A stretch of DNA of 64,000 nt, from NCBI GenBank assembly GCA_965279255.1, contig OZ257146.1, forward strand, positions 2,728,001-2,792,000, written 5' to 3'. The position numbers were made by a program, and so were the translations under genes. Source of the DNA: CAMFLJ01 sp965279255. GTDB taxonomy: Bacteria > Actinomycetota > Acidimicrobiia > Acidimicrobiales > Acidimicrobilacustridaceae. The notes under the pieces are model-generated. The model had not been told where the DNA came from. It worked only from the letters and a program-made list of their open reading frames with translations, and did no database searches. Below are positions 18,311-26,087 of this stretch, piece after piece (position 1 is the stretch's first letter; every line of letters starts with the position of its first letter).

Positions 18311-18331
18311 CTGCGTCCCCCGTCGGAGCCC

Positions 18332-19420
18332 ATGCCCACCTGCGCCGTGCTCTCGTTCCGCCTCGGAGGCACCGACGGCGTGTCGGTGGTGGCGGCCACG
18401 TGGATCGACGCGCTGCGCGCCACCGGCTTCGAGGTCGTCACCGTGGCGGGCGAGGGGCCCGTCGACCGGCTGGTGCCCGATCTGGCGATCGGTCGCTGGC
18501 CCGACGGCCTCGCCGGCGTCGACGGCCCCGAGGCAGCGACGCCGGCCGAGGTCGACGCGCTGGTCGCCGAGGTGCGGGAGGCGCTCGCCGACGCGGCGCT
18601 GGTGGTGGTCGAGAACCTGGGCACCATCCCGATGAACCTACCGGCGGCGCGGGCCGTGGCCCGCGCCCGGGCCGGGCTCCCCACGTTGTGGCACCACCAC
18701 GACCCGGCCTGGCAGCGCGACCGCTACGCCGGGCTCGACGAGCTGCCCCACGATGACCCGGCCTGGCGCCACGTCGCCATCAACGACCTCACCCGTGACC
18801 AGCTGCGGGCGCGCGGCATCGACGCGATCACCATCCGGAACGGCTTCGACGTGCATGCGTCCCCCGGCGACCGGAAGTCCGAGCGGGCCCGCGTCGGGCT
18901 CGGCGCCGACGAGCTCGTCGTGGTGCACCCGGTGCGGGCCATCGCCCGCAAGGACATCCCCGCCGCCGTGGCCCTGGCCGAGGCCCTCGGCGCCACCTAC
19001 TGGCTCACCGGGCCGCCCGAGGAGGGCTACGGCCCGACGCTCGGCGCGGTGCTCGACGCCGCGGCCCGTCGTGGGGTGCGGGTGGTGCACCAGCCGGGCT
19101 CGTCGGTGGCCGACCTGTGCGCCGCCGCCGACGTCGTCGCCTTCCCTTCGACCTGGGAGGGCTTCGGGAACCCGCCGATCGAGGCCGCCATCCACCGCCG
19201 GCCCGCCGCGGTCGGCCACTACCCGGTCGCCGAGGAGCTGAGGGCCCTGGGGTTCGAGTGGTTCGACCCGGCCGACCCGGCGCCGCTCGCCGCCTGGCTG
19301 GCCGACCCCGACGAGGGCCTCCTCGACCGCAACGCCGAGGTCGCCCGGCGCCACCTCTCGCTCGAGGCGGTGGCCGACTCGCTGCAGGCCCTGCTGGATG
19401 AGGCAGGCTGGTCACCATGA
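18332..19420 (+). CDS. Family 4-like glycosyltransferase
   Basis: A 362-residue GT-B fold enzyme. N-terminal Rossmann-like half (CAVLSFRLGGTDGVSVVAATW) and a donor-binding half with RKDIPAAVALAEAL, then the GT4 nucleotide-sugar motif region STWEGFGNPPIEAAIHRRP. No signal peptide. It could build the glycoside that the divergent GH63-like enzyme degrades; this is inference from position. The stop overlaps the next start (ATGA). Confidence 0.85.
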   Translation: MPTCAVLSFRLGGTDGVSVVAATWIDALRATGFEVVTVAGEGPVDRLVPDLAIGRWPDGLAGVDGPEAATPAEVDALVAEVREALADAALVVVENLGTIPMNLPAARAVARARAGLPTLWHHHDPAWQRDRYAGLDELPHDDPAWRHVAINDLTRDQLRARGIDAITIRNGFDVHASPGDRKSERARVGLGADELVVVHPVRAIARKDIPAAVALAEALGATYWLTGPPEEGYGPTLGAVLDAAARRGVRVVHQPGSSVADLCAAADVVAFPSTWEGFGNPPIEAAIHRRPAAVGHYPVAEELRALGFEWFDPADPAPLAAWLADPDEGLLDRNAEVARRHLSLEAVADSLQALLDEAGWSP

Positions 19421-19695
19421 CCGACCCGGCGCCCGCCACTCCCCCGGCCGATCCCGTGCGCGCCCGACGGGCGCAGATCGCCCACGCCTCGAAGCTCGCC
19501 CAGCGGGTCGGCTACCTGCTGTTCGCCGTCGCCGTGGTGGCGTTCTTCGTGGGCTTCTTCTCCGGCTTCACCAGCACGATCACCACGATCATCATCGTGT
19601 TGATGGCGGTGGGCTCGGTGCTGCTCGCCCCCGCGATCGTCGCCGGCTACGCGGTGAAGGCCGCAGAGCGCGAGGACCGGGAGAACGGCCGCTGA
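19417..19695 (+). CDS. Small membrane protein coupled to the glycosyltransferase
   Basis: A 92-residue protein with two adjacent transmembrane helices (VGYLLFAVAVVAFFVGFF and TTIIIVLMAVGSVLLAPAIVAGY), a charged N-terminus and a charged tail (KAAEREDRENGR). The start overlaps the glycosyltransferase stop by 4 bases, so it is translationally coupled. Function unknown. Confidence 0.7.
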   Translation: MTDPAPATPPADPVRARRAQIAHASKLAQRVGYLLFAVAVVAFFVGFFSGFTSTITTIIIVLMAVGSVLLAPAIVAGYAVKAAEREDRENGR

Positions 19696-19711
19696 CCGAG
19701 GGCGACGGCGA

Positions 19712-19737
19712 CGCCGCCCGGCGGGATGCGGGCGGCG
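19712..19737. terminator. Stem-loop between convergent genes
   Basis: CGCCGCCC (19712-19719) pairs with GGGCGGCG (19730-19737) across a 10-base loop, between the small membrane protein stop and the TetR stop. Confidence 0.45.
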
Positions 19738-20340
19738 CTAGCGGCGGGGCGGTTCGGCGGGCTGGAGCCCGCGCAGGCCCGACCACGCCAGGTCGGCGAT
19801 CTGGGCGGCCAGCTCGTCGACATCGAGGTCGATCTCCTTGGCCAGCCAACGACGGCAGGTCGCCTCGCCCAGCCCGACGATGCCGTAGGCCAGAAGGCGC
19901 TGACGCTCCTCGGTGAGGCCGTCGACGACGATCAGCTCGGAGATGCCGTCGACGAACTGGCGCTGCGCCTTGGCGGCCTCCTCGGCGAACTCGGGGTCGC
20001 GTCGGACCTCGCCGCTGAACAGGACGTGGAAGCCGTCGCGATGCTCGCCCACCCAGGTGAACCAGGCGGCGAAGCCGAGCTCGACCTGTTGACGGGGGCC
20101 CTCGGCCGCCGCGGTGGCGGACCGGACGGTGCGGCGCATGCCGGCGGCGACGTCGCTCAGCACCTCGAGGAAGAGCTCCCTCTTGGAGCCGAAGTGCTGG
20201 TACAGCACCGGCTTGGTGACACCGGCGGCCTCGGCGATGTCGTTCATCGACGCGTCGTGGTAGCCCAGCCGGGCGAAGGTGGCGAGTGCGGTGTCGAGCA
20301 GCTGCTGACGCCGGGCCGCGGCGGGCAGGCGCATGCTCAC
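19738..20340 (-). CDS. TetR-family transcriptional regulator
   Basis: About 200 residues from the GTG at 20340 (GAGG eight bases upstream); an ATG at 20334 is two codons later. N-terminal helix-turn-helix: RRQQLLDTALATFARLGYHDASMNDIAEAAGVTKPVLYQHFGSKRELF is the classic TetR DNA-binding domain (quoted region about residues 10-57). The rest is an all-helical ligand-binding domain. Ligand unknown. The palindrome-like GTTACCCGCCGGGAAC 49 bases upstream of the start resembles a site in front of the acyl-CoA dehydrogenase gene at 48.2 kb, hinting at control of acyl-CoA metabolism. Confidence 0.92.
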   Translation of the reverse strand: MSMRLPAAARRQQLLDTALATFARLGYHDASMNDIAEAAGVTKPVLYQHFGSKRELFLEVLSDVAAGMRRTVRSATAAAEGPRQQVELGFAAWFTWVGEHRDGFHVLFSGEVRRDPEFAEEAAKAQRQFVDGISELIVVDGLTEERQRLLAYGIVGLGEATCRRWLAKEIDLDVDELAAQIADLAWSGLRGLQPAEPPRR

Positions 20341-20363
20341 AGGGGGATCCTCATGACGGGGAG

Positions 20364-20404
20364 AGCGTAACGACTGTGGGAGCCGTGTGTTACCCGCCGG
20401 GAAC
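20364..20404 (-). promoter_or_regulatory. TetR gene promoter (TACGCT) and candidate operator
   Basis: TACGCT reads on the minus strand at 20369-20364. The imperfect palindrome GTTACCCGCCGGGAAC lies at 20389-20404, where a repressor would cover the -35 region. Autoregulation is inferred from the position. Confidence 0.35.
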
Positions 20405-20451
20405 TTCCACTTCCCGACAGCACTGGACACCACCCTCCGTGGTCGTTCACC

Positions 20452-21153
20452 ATGGCGGCCGTGTGGGCGACGCTGATGCAGGGTTGCGTGGGCGGGCTCC
20501 TCGACGGCGTCCGGCGGGTGGTCGACGAGGCTCCCTGTCCGTGTCGCGCCCGGCGGGCCTCGGTCGACCTCCCCGGGCAGGCCCCGGTCGAGCCCGATCC
20601 GGCGCCCGACACGGCGACCGACACGGCGACCGACGGTGCCGACGAGCCCGGGCCCGAGTCCGGACTCGACACTTCGCCCCGGCCGTTCGACCTCGGCGAC
20701 CACGAGCCCCTGCCCGGGTCCGACGTGGGCCAGGCCGCCCTGGTGCACCACCTCCCGCTCGAGGGCGACGGCGAGCTGCCGCCGGCCCCCTGGCGCTGGC
20801 GCTGGGTGTGGGCCACCCCCGCACGCCCCTCGGGGATGGCGCTGGTCGCCGCCGACGGCACCCTCGTGCTCTGGAGCCCGGGCGGGTTCGCTCCCCCCGG
20901 CGCACCGCCCGACGGGCGCCCCACCGCCGACGTCGCCAACGCGCTGGCCAACCTCCCGAACCTCGCTACCACCGCGGCCGACGCCGACACCCTGCGCTCC
21001 GAGCTCGAGCGGGCGCGCGCCGTGGCCGACGAGACCCGCTGGCTGCTGAACCGGGCCGCCGGTGCCGTCGACGACGAGATCGGGCGGGTGATCCCCGGCG
21101 AGGACGCCGACGACGGCGATCCTCCTGCGGGCCCCGGTCCGGACCAGACCTGA
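20452..21153 (+). CDS. Hypothetical Pro/Asp-rich protein
   Basis: A 233-residue frame with the GC pattern of a real gene from about residue 75 onward. The N-terminal third contains CPC and an acidic Asp/Pro/Thr stretch (DTATDTATDGADEPGPE). The middle has WRWRWVWATPARPSGMALVAADG, then a helical segment (ADTLRSELERARAVADETRWLL). No family recognised. It converges on the acyltransferase fusion with 40 bases between. Confidence 0.5.
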   Translation: MAAVWATLMQGCVGGLLDGVRRVVDEAPCPCRARRASVDLPGQAPVEPDPAPDTATDTATDGADEPGPESGLDTSPRPFDLGDHEPLPGSDVGQAALVHHLPLEGDGELPPAPWRWRWVWATPARPSGMALVAADGTLVLWSPGGFAPPGAPPDGRPTADVANALANLPNLATTAADADTLRSELERARAVADETRWLLNRAAGAVDDEIGRVIPGEDADDGDPPAGPGPDQT

Positions 21154-21181
21154 GCCCAGGCCTGAGCCCGGGGCCTGAGCC
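21149..21181. repeat. Three copies of CCTGAGCC at a convergent junction
   Basis: CCTGAGCC occurs three times at roughly 12-13-base intervals between the hypothetical gene and the acyltransferase fusion. The arrangement allows local pairing and may mark a rough bidirectional terminator. Confidence 0.25.
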
Positions 21182-21193
21182 AAGGGTCAGGGG

Positions 21194-23491
21194 TCAGGAA
21201 GGAGCGGGCAGGGCCGTCTCGGGCCCCAGGGCATCCTGGCGCAGGAGGCCGGCGAGCGAGCGCAGGAGAGGCTCGACCGCCTCGAAGTGGCCCTCGTCGC
21301 CGTAGAAGTCGCCACTGACGTCGAGGGCGACGACGACGTCGTAGCGGGGCAGGTGGGCGACCAGGGTGTGCCCGCCGGCGTAGCCGAGGGCGAAGGCCTG
21401 CACGACCCCGTGGTCGTCGCTGCACGGGCAGAACTGCATGGTGCCGGCACCGAGCCCGGCCTCGGGGTCCATGGCCGACATCTGCTGCCAGGCGTCGTCG
21501 CTGATGCCCACGTGGTGCACGAGCAGGCCCTCGCCGGCCCGGGCCAGGTCCTCGATGTCGGTGACGATGCCCGCGGTCGAGAAGCGGGGCTCGCCGGGCT
21601 CGGGCGCGAGGTGGACGGTGTGGGCCAGGCCCATCGGCTCGAGCAGGGCGCCGGCCAGCAGCTGGTCGAACGGGAGGCCCGAGAGCTGCTCGAGGAGGTA
21701 GCCGAGGATCAGGTAGTTGGTGCTCGAGTACCGGGCGGTCACGCCCGGCTCGTCGGCGGGCTCGGCCACCGACAGCGCCACGGCGTCGGCGGGGCCCTTC
21801 ACCACGGTCGGGTCGGTGCGGTAGGTCTCGGTGTCGCGGTAGTTCACCAGGCCCGACCGGTGGGCGAGCAGCTGGCGCACGGTCACCCGGCCGACGAGGG
21901 GCAGGTCGGGCAGCGCGTCGATGCGGGGGATGGGGTCGTCGAGGCCGATGAGGCCGAGGTCGACGGCCCGGTACACCAGGTTGGCGGTGAAGAGCTTGGT
22001 GACCGACATGGCGTCGACCGGAGTGGCGGCCGAGCGCTCGTCGCCGGTGTCGGTGACGCCGGTGGCACCCGTCCACGAGCCTCCGTCGGGGGTGGTGACG
22101 GCGACCGAGGCGCCGGCGACGCCGTTCTCGTCGGCCCAGTCGGCCAGGGTGCGCTCCAGGGCGACGGGATCGATGCTGACGGGGCGGGTCCACCACTCGG
22201 GCTCGTCGGCGAGGCTGACGATGGAGGGCAGGGGCGGGGCCTGCGACGGCACGCGGGGGCGGAACGCGGCCTCCGAGGGCACCGCGGCGCGACCGCCGAC
22301 GACCGGGAGGCCGACGGCGGCCACCAGCACCAGCGCGGCCAGGCCCACCGCGGCGGGCACGCGCCAGTCGGGGCCCGGGCTGCCGGTCCGGCTCCGCGGC
22401 GGGAGCCTGAGGGGCAGCAGCTGCGGGGCCCGTCGGGCGGCGAGGTCCTCGACCCACCCCGTGGCGAGGGTGAGGGCGGTCACCCCGGCGACGATGAGCA
22501 GCACATAGGCGAGCGCACCGGTGCCGGCGGCCGACAGGCCGAGGCGGGCCAGCACCCAGAGGGCGCCGGCGATGGCGGCGGTGTGCCACAGGTAGACGGT
22601 GAGCGAGCGCCGGCCGAGCAGGTCGACACCGGGTCGCAGCCACGGGCCCTCGGCCAGCCGCCCGATCGGACCGGCGGCCGCGAGCACCGCGAACAGCAGC
22701 GTGGCCCCGACCACGAGATGCACCGCGTGGGAGTCGTTGACGACGCCACCCGGCGGCGGCAGGACGGCCCAGACGGCGACGGCGAGCACGCCGGTGACCA
22801 GGGCGCCGGTGCCCCACTGCCGCGGGCTCACCCGCCGGGTCGCTCCCGGCGAGCGCGTCCACATCCCGAAGGCGAAGAACAGACCGAAGAGGACGACGTC
22901 GCCGGCCTGCCAGGCCAGGCGGGGGGCGATGGCCGGATGCCACCCGAGGCCCCGGTCGACCCACTCGAGCACGCCCACGCCCACCACGCCCACGACCAGA
23001 AGGGTCACGGGCGCCCTCCGGACCAGCCAGGCCAGCAGCGGTGCCAGCAGAAGGATCCACAGCAGGGTGCGCAGGTACCAGAGCGGCGACGCCAGCCAGC
23101 CGCCCTCCCAGGCCGAGCCGGCGGGGTCGGTGACCGGCACCAGCCACGACACCAGGTGCGACCAGTCGAGCGTGGTGCCGGTGACCCGGGCCGCGACCGC
23201 CATCAGCAGCCACGCCACGGCGGCGAACACCCACAACGACGGCCCGATGCGACGCACGCGGTCGCGGACGGTCCGCCACCCGCCCCGCCGCCCGGCCGAC
23301 GCGGCGAAGAGGCTGCCCGACACGAAGAACATCACCGGCATCGCCGCCACCACCGTGACGGCGGCCGCACCGGTGGCGTGCCAGATCACGACCCTGACCA
23401 GCGCCGCCGCCCGCAGCAGGTCGAGGCCGCGGTCGCGCCCGGCGGAGGCCTCGGCGCGCGCGTCGGGGATGTCGGGGGAAGGGTGCGACAC
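21194..23491 (-). CDS. Fusion of acyltransferase-3 membrane domain and beta-lactamase-like serine hydrolase
   Basis: A 765-residue protein. Residues about 20-350 are an acyltransferase-3 domain with about ten transmembrane segments and the conserved histidine in VVIWHATG (His38). After another transmembrane helix near 378-398, residues about 440-750 form a beta-lactamase/DD-peptidase-fold domain with the serine nucleophile motif SVTK (496-499), a YSS motif at 588-590 (YxN in the family, so the Asn is replaced) and GGHT near 706. The hydrolase half should face outside. A substrate such as an acylated cell-wall sugar or lipid is plausible but unproven. The GTG start has no strong Shine-Dalgarno. 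Confidence 0.88.
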   Translation of the reverse strand: MSHPSPDIPDARAEASAGRDRGLDLLRAAALVRVVIWHATGAAAVTVVAAMPVMFFVSGSLFAASAGRRGGWRTVRDRVRRIGPSLWVFAAVAWLLMAVAARVTGTTLDWSHLVSWLVPVTDPAGSAWEGGWLASPLWYLRTLLWILLLAPLLAWLVRRAPVTLLVVGVVGVGVLEWVDRGLGWHPAIAPRLAWQAGDVVLFGLFFAFGMWTRSPGATRRVSPRQWGTGALVTGVLAVAVWAVLPPPGGVVNDSHAVHLVVGATLLFAVLAAAGPIGRLAEGPWLRPGVDLLGRRSLTVYLWHTAAIAGALWVLARLGLSAAGTGALAYVLLIVAGVTALTLATGWVEDLAARRAPQLLPLRLPPRSRTGSPGPDWRVPAAVGLAALVLVAAVGLPVVGGRAAVPSEAAFRPRVPSQAPPLPSIVSLADEPEWWTRPVSIDPVALERTLADWADENGVAGASVAVTTPDGGSWTGATGVTDTGDERSAATPVDAMSVTKLFTANLVYRAVDLGLIGLDDPIPRIDALPDLPLVGRVTVRQLLAHRSGLVNYRDTETYRTDPTVVKGPADAVALSVAEPADEPGVTARYSSTNYLILGYLLEQLSGLPFDQLLAGALLEPMGLAHTVHLAPEPGEPRFSTAGIVTDIEDLARAGEGLLVHHVGISDDAWQQMSAMDPEAGLGAGTMQFCPCSDDHGVVQAFALGYAGGHTLVAHLPRYDVVVALDVSGDFYGDEGHFEAVEPLLRSLAGLLRQDALGPETALPAPS

Positions 23492-23589
23492 GGATCGGGC
23501 ACTCCGTGGCCCGTGCGTCGGCCGCCGAGTCGGGGGGAGCGGCGGACGCGGGCCGAATCGTACCCGGACGCGACGCCGGCCGGCCTGCG

Positions 23590-23632
23590 GCGTTCACCAC
23601 AGGTCCGGCCGGTGTTCGTGCTGCGTTCACCA
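23590..23632. repeat. 10-bp direct repeat GCGTTCACCA
   Basis: Copies at 23590-23599 and 23623-23632 are 33 bases apart, in the 164-base gap between the thiolase stop and the acyltransferase fusion start. Spacing near three helical turns would suit a dimeric regulator; no other support. Confidence 0.3.
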
Positions 23633-23655
23633 GGCCCGCAGGCCCGGTGCAGGGC

Positions 23656-24861
23656 TCAGAGGCCCGACTTCTCCAGGATGTGCACGCCGCAGGCGCTGCC
23701 CAGGCCGATGACGTGGGCCAGGCCGACCTTGGCGCCCTCGATCTGGCGGTCGCCCGCCTCACCACGGAGGTGGTGGCAGATCTCCCAGACGTTGGCGATG
23801 CCGGTGGCGGCGATGGGGTGGCCCTTGGACTCGAGGCCGCCGGACACGTTCACCGGGGTGGAGCCGGTGCGGTGGGCCGCGCCCGACTCGAAGAAGTCGA
23901 CCGCACCACCCTCGGAGCAGAGCATGAGGTTGTCGTAGTGCACGAGCTCGGCGGTGGCGAAGCAGTCGTGCAGCTCGACGAGGTTGAGGTCCTCGGGGCC
24001 GACGCCGGCCTGCTCGTACGCCTGGGTGGCGGCGAGGCGGGTGAGCGTGTTGACGTCGGGGAGGATCTGGCAGGCCTCCTGGTACGGGTCGGAGGTCAGC
24101 ACCGAGGCGGAGACCTTGACGGCCCGCTTCTGCTGCTCGAGCGACAGCTTGCGCAGCTTCTCGCCGGACACGATGACGGCGGCGGCGGCGCCGTCGCTGT
24201 TGGCCGAGCACATCGCCCGGGTGTTCGGGAAGGCGATCATCGGCTCGTTCATGATCTGCTCGAAGGACATGTCCTTCTGGATCGCGGCGAGCGGGTTCAG
24301 CGTGGAGTTCTTGTGGTTCTTCTCGCTGATGCGGGCGAACAGCTCGAAGCTGGTGCCGCCGTACTTGTGGCCGTACTCCATGCCGACCTGGGCGAAGACG
24401 CCCGGCATCATGTCGGTGCCGATCTTGCCCTCGAGGCCCGAGACCGTGCCGTAGCGGCCGGTGCGGGTCCACTCGTCGCTGGAGGCGGCGCCCATGCCGG
24501 CGCCGAGCATGCCGGCACCGGAGAGCTTCTCGACGCCGACGGCGAGGCCCATGTCGGTCTCGCCGGCCTTGATGGCCATGATCACCGTGCGGATGGCGGT
24601 GGCGCCGGTGGCGCAGGCGTTGGCCACGTTGAACACCGGGATGCCGGTCTGGCCGATCTGCTTCTGGAGCTGCTGGCCGATGCCGGCCGCCGCGCCCATG
24701 AGGTTGCCGGCGGCGAGCACGCCGATGTCCTTCATGGTGACGCCGGCGTCGTCGAGGGCCGCCAGCGCGGCCTCGGAGGCAAGGTCGACCACGTCGAGCG
24801 TGGGGTGCTTGCCGAACTTCGTCATGTTGATGCCGAGGATCCAGATGTCGTCGTTCGCCAT
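23656..24861 (-). CDS. SCP-x-type thiolase / lipid-transfer acetyl-CoA acetyltransferase
   Basis: A 401-residue thiolase-fold enzyme. The nucleophilic cysteine is in VANACATG (Cys83), with a C-terminal HPIAATGI histidine and a GLGSACGVH block. The absence of the classical CxG pair places it with SCP-x/SCP2-type thiolases of sterol or branched-chain lipid degradation, which work with a DUF35 partner. Such a partner is encoded immediately upstream (2 bases between genes), so they form a transcription unit and likely a complex. Confidence 0.88.
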   Translation of the reverse strand: MANDDIWILGINMTKFGKHPTLDVVDLASEAALAALDDAGVTMKDIGVLAAGNLMGAAAGIGQQLQKQIGQTGIPVFNVANACATGATAIRTVIMAIKAGETDMGLAVGVEKLSGAGMLGAGMGAASSDEWTRTGRYGTVSGLEGKIGTDMMPGVFAQVGMEYGHKYGGTSFELFARISEKNHKNSTLNPLAAIQKDMSFEQIMNEPMIAFPNTRAMCSANSDGAAAAVIVSGEKLRKLSLEQQKRAVKVSASVLTSDPYQEACQILPDVNTLTRLAATQAYEQAGVGPEDLNLVELHDCFATAELVHYDNLMLCSEGGAVDFFESGAAHRTGSTPVNVSGGLESKGHPIAATGIANVWEICHHLRGEAGDRQIEGAKVGLAHVIGLGSACGVHILEKSGL

Positions 24862-24863
24862 GA

Positions 24864-25316
24864 TCAGGCCCCCTGGTTCGCCGGCTCGAAGCCGTAGTTG
24901 ATCGCCTCGGTGCCGGTGGTGTCGGCGCCGATCGAGAACGTGGCCAGCTTGACCTTCATGCCGAGCGTGACGTGCTCGGGGTCGGGCTGGGTGTTGATGA
25001 TGTTGGCCCGCACGCTGGTGCCGCCGCAGTCGACGACCGCAGGGACGTAGGGCTCGGTGCCGGGCATCCAGGGGGTCACGATCGTGAAGGCACGGACCTC
25101 GCCCTCGGTCGGGATCGCGGCCTTCGTGAACTCACGGCCACTGCACGACGCACAGGCGTTGCGGCGGTCGAAGAACCGTGCGCCGCAGGCGGTGCATTCG
25201 TTGGCTTCCAGGTGCGGCTCGTCGCCGAGCACCAGGTACTCCACCATCGGGATCTGGTCGGGCACTACTACCCCCATGTTCTCGGCGCCCTCGGCGCCAT
25301 CTAGGACGTCGGACAT
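24864..25316 (-). CDS. DUF35 zinc-ribbon/OB-fold acyl-CoA-binding protein
   Basis: A protein of up to 150 residues with a zinc ribbon (CTACGARFFDRRNACASC, two CxxC pairs at about 41-59) followed by an OB fold (GEVRAFTIVTPW to VKLATFS). This is the DUF35/OB_aCoA partner of SCP-x thiolases. The first ~20 codons contain CTA and two GTA codons, rare in this window, and the first ATG overlaps a TACGAT hexamer, so the true start may be one of the downstream ATG/GTG codons near residues 14-24. Confidence 0.88.
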   Translation of the reverse strand: MSDVLDGAEGAENMGVVVPDQIPMVEYLVLGDEPHLEANECTACGARFFDRRNACASCSGREFTKAAIPTEGEVRAFTIVTPWMPGTEPYVPAVVDCGGTSVRANIINTQPDPEHVTLGMKVKLATFSIGADTTGTEAINYGFEPANQGA

Positions 25317-25350
25317 CGTACGGCGTCGTTTCGCGAACGACCCAAAGCAC

Positions 25351-25384
25351 GCCGCCGGGCCCGGGATCGGGGGCCCGCGGCGGG
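25351..25384 (-). terminator. Putative stem-loop terminator after the cysteine-cluster gene
   Basis: CGGGCCC (25356-25362) pairs with GGGCCCG (25371-25377), with partly matching GC-rich flanks, just after the stop at 25386. Confidence 0.4.
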
Positions 25385-25385
25385 C

Positions 25386-26057
25386 TCAGGCGAGACGGCG
25401 ACGGAGCTCGACGAACACGGTGGTGCCGACGATCTCCTCGAGCTCGGTGGCGAGCGACTCCACCACGGGACGGTCGCCCACGTAGGCCCGCTCGCCCTCG
25501 GTGCAGCACCAGGCCATCGTCTCGCCCTCGTCACCCCAGTCGGCCCGGGACCAGCGGCGGAGGGTGGCCTGCTCACGGCCGTCGCCGAGGTCGACCCAGT
25601 CGACCCGCACGGGCAGCTGCCAGCACACCGACGGCTTCCAGTCGGTCGGGGGCTCCCCCGCGTCGAGGGCGGCCAGGTGCAGCGCACAACCGGCACCGCC
25701 CTCGAACCCGGGGCGGTTGAGGAAGACGCACGCGCCGTCGACCACCCGGGTGTTGGTGCGGGCCTCGTTGAAGACGCCGCCATCAGCCGCCTCGGCGTGG
25801 AACTGGAACCGCGCCGGTTCGAGCATGGCGGCGAGAGCACTGATCAGCATCGCCTCGTCGGTGTCGCCGAACTCGGCCCCGACCGAGCAGCAGCCCTGGT
25901 TCAGCTCCTCAGCGGGCTCGTCGAGGATGCCGAGGCAGCCGCGCCCCCAGATGCACGTCCAGTTCGAGCGGAGGAAGTCGCGCTCGACCCGCCAGACGGT
26001 GTCGCCGTCGTCGATCCGCTCGACCGCGTCGTCGGACAGCTCGGGGGGCGTCGGCAT
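25386..26057 (-). CDS. Cysteine-rich (YkgJ-like metal-chelating cluster) protein
   Basis: A 223-residue cytosolic protein with conserved-looking cysteines in NWTCIWGRGCLGI, NQGCCSVGAEF, GACVFLNRPGF, GGAGCALH and MAWCCTEGE. The order resembles YkgJ-type putative zinc/iron-chelating proteins. Acidic termini, no signal peptide. The assignment is tentative; role unknown. A TAGCCT hexamer 7 bases before the ATG gives it its own promoter. Confidence 0.6.
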   Translation of the reverse strand: MPTPPELSDDAVERIDDGDTVWRVERDFLRSNWTCIWGRGCLGILDEPAEELNQGCCSVGAEFGDTDEAMLISALAAMLEPARFQFHAEAADGGVFNEARTNTRVVDGACVFLNRPGFEGGAGCALHLAALDAGEPPTDWKPSVCWQLPVRVDWVDLGDGREQATLRRWSRADWGDEGETMAWCCTEGERAYVGDRPVVESLATELEEIVGTTVFVELRRRLA

Positions 26058-26064
26058 CCGGCCG

Positions 26065-26070
26065 AGGCTA
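26065..26070 (-). promoter_or_regulatory. -10 element (TAGCCT), leaderless-type promoter of the cysteine-cluster gene
   Basis: TAGCCT on the minus strand ends 7 bases before the ATG at 26057. Confidence 0.4.
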
Positions 26071-26087
26071 CGACCCTGGCCTCCCGG

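Noticed and set aside
20337..23765. 1142-codon minus-strand frame overlapping the acyltransferase fusion
   Set aside because: Arg/Pro/Gly-rich shadow in another frame; the 765-residue frame carries all recognisable motifs.
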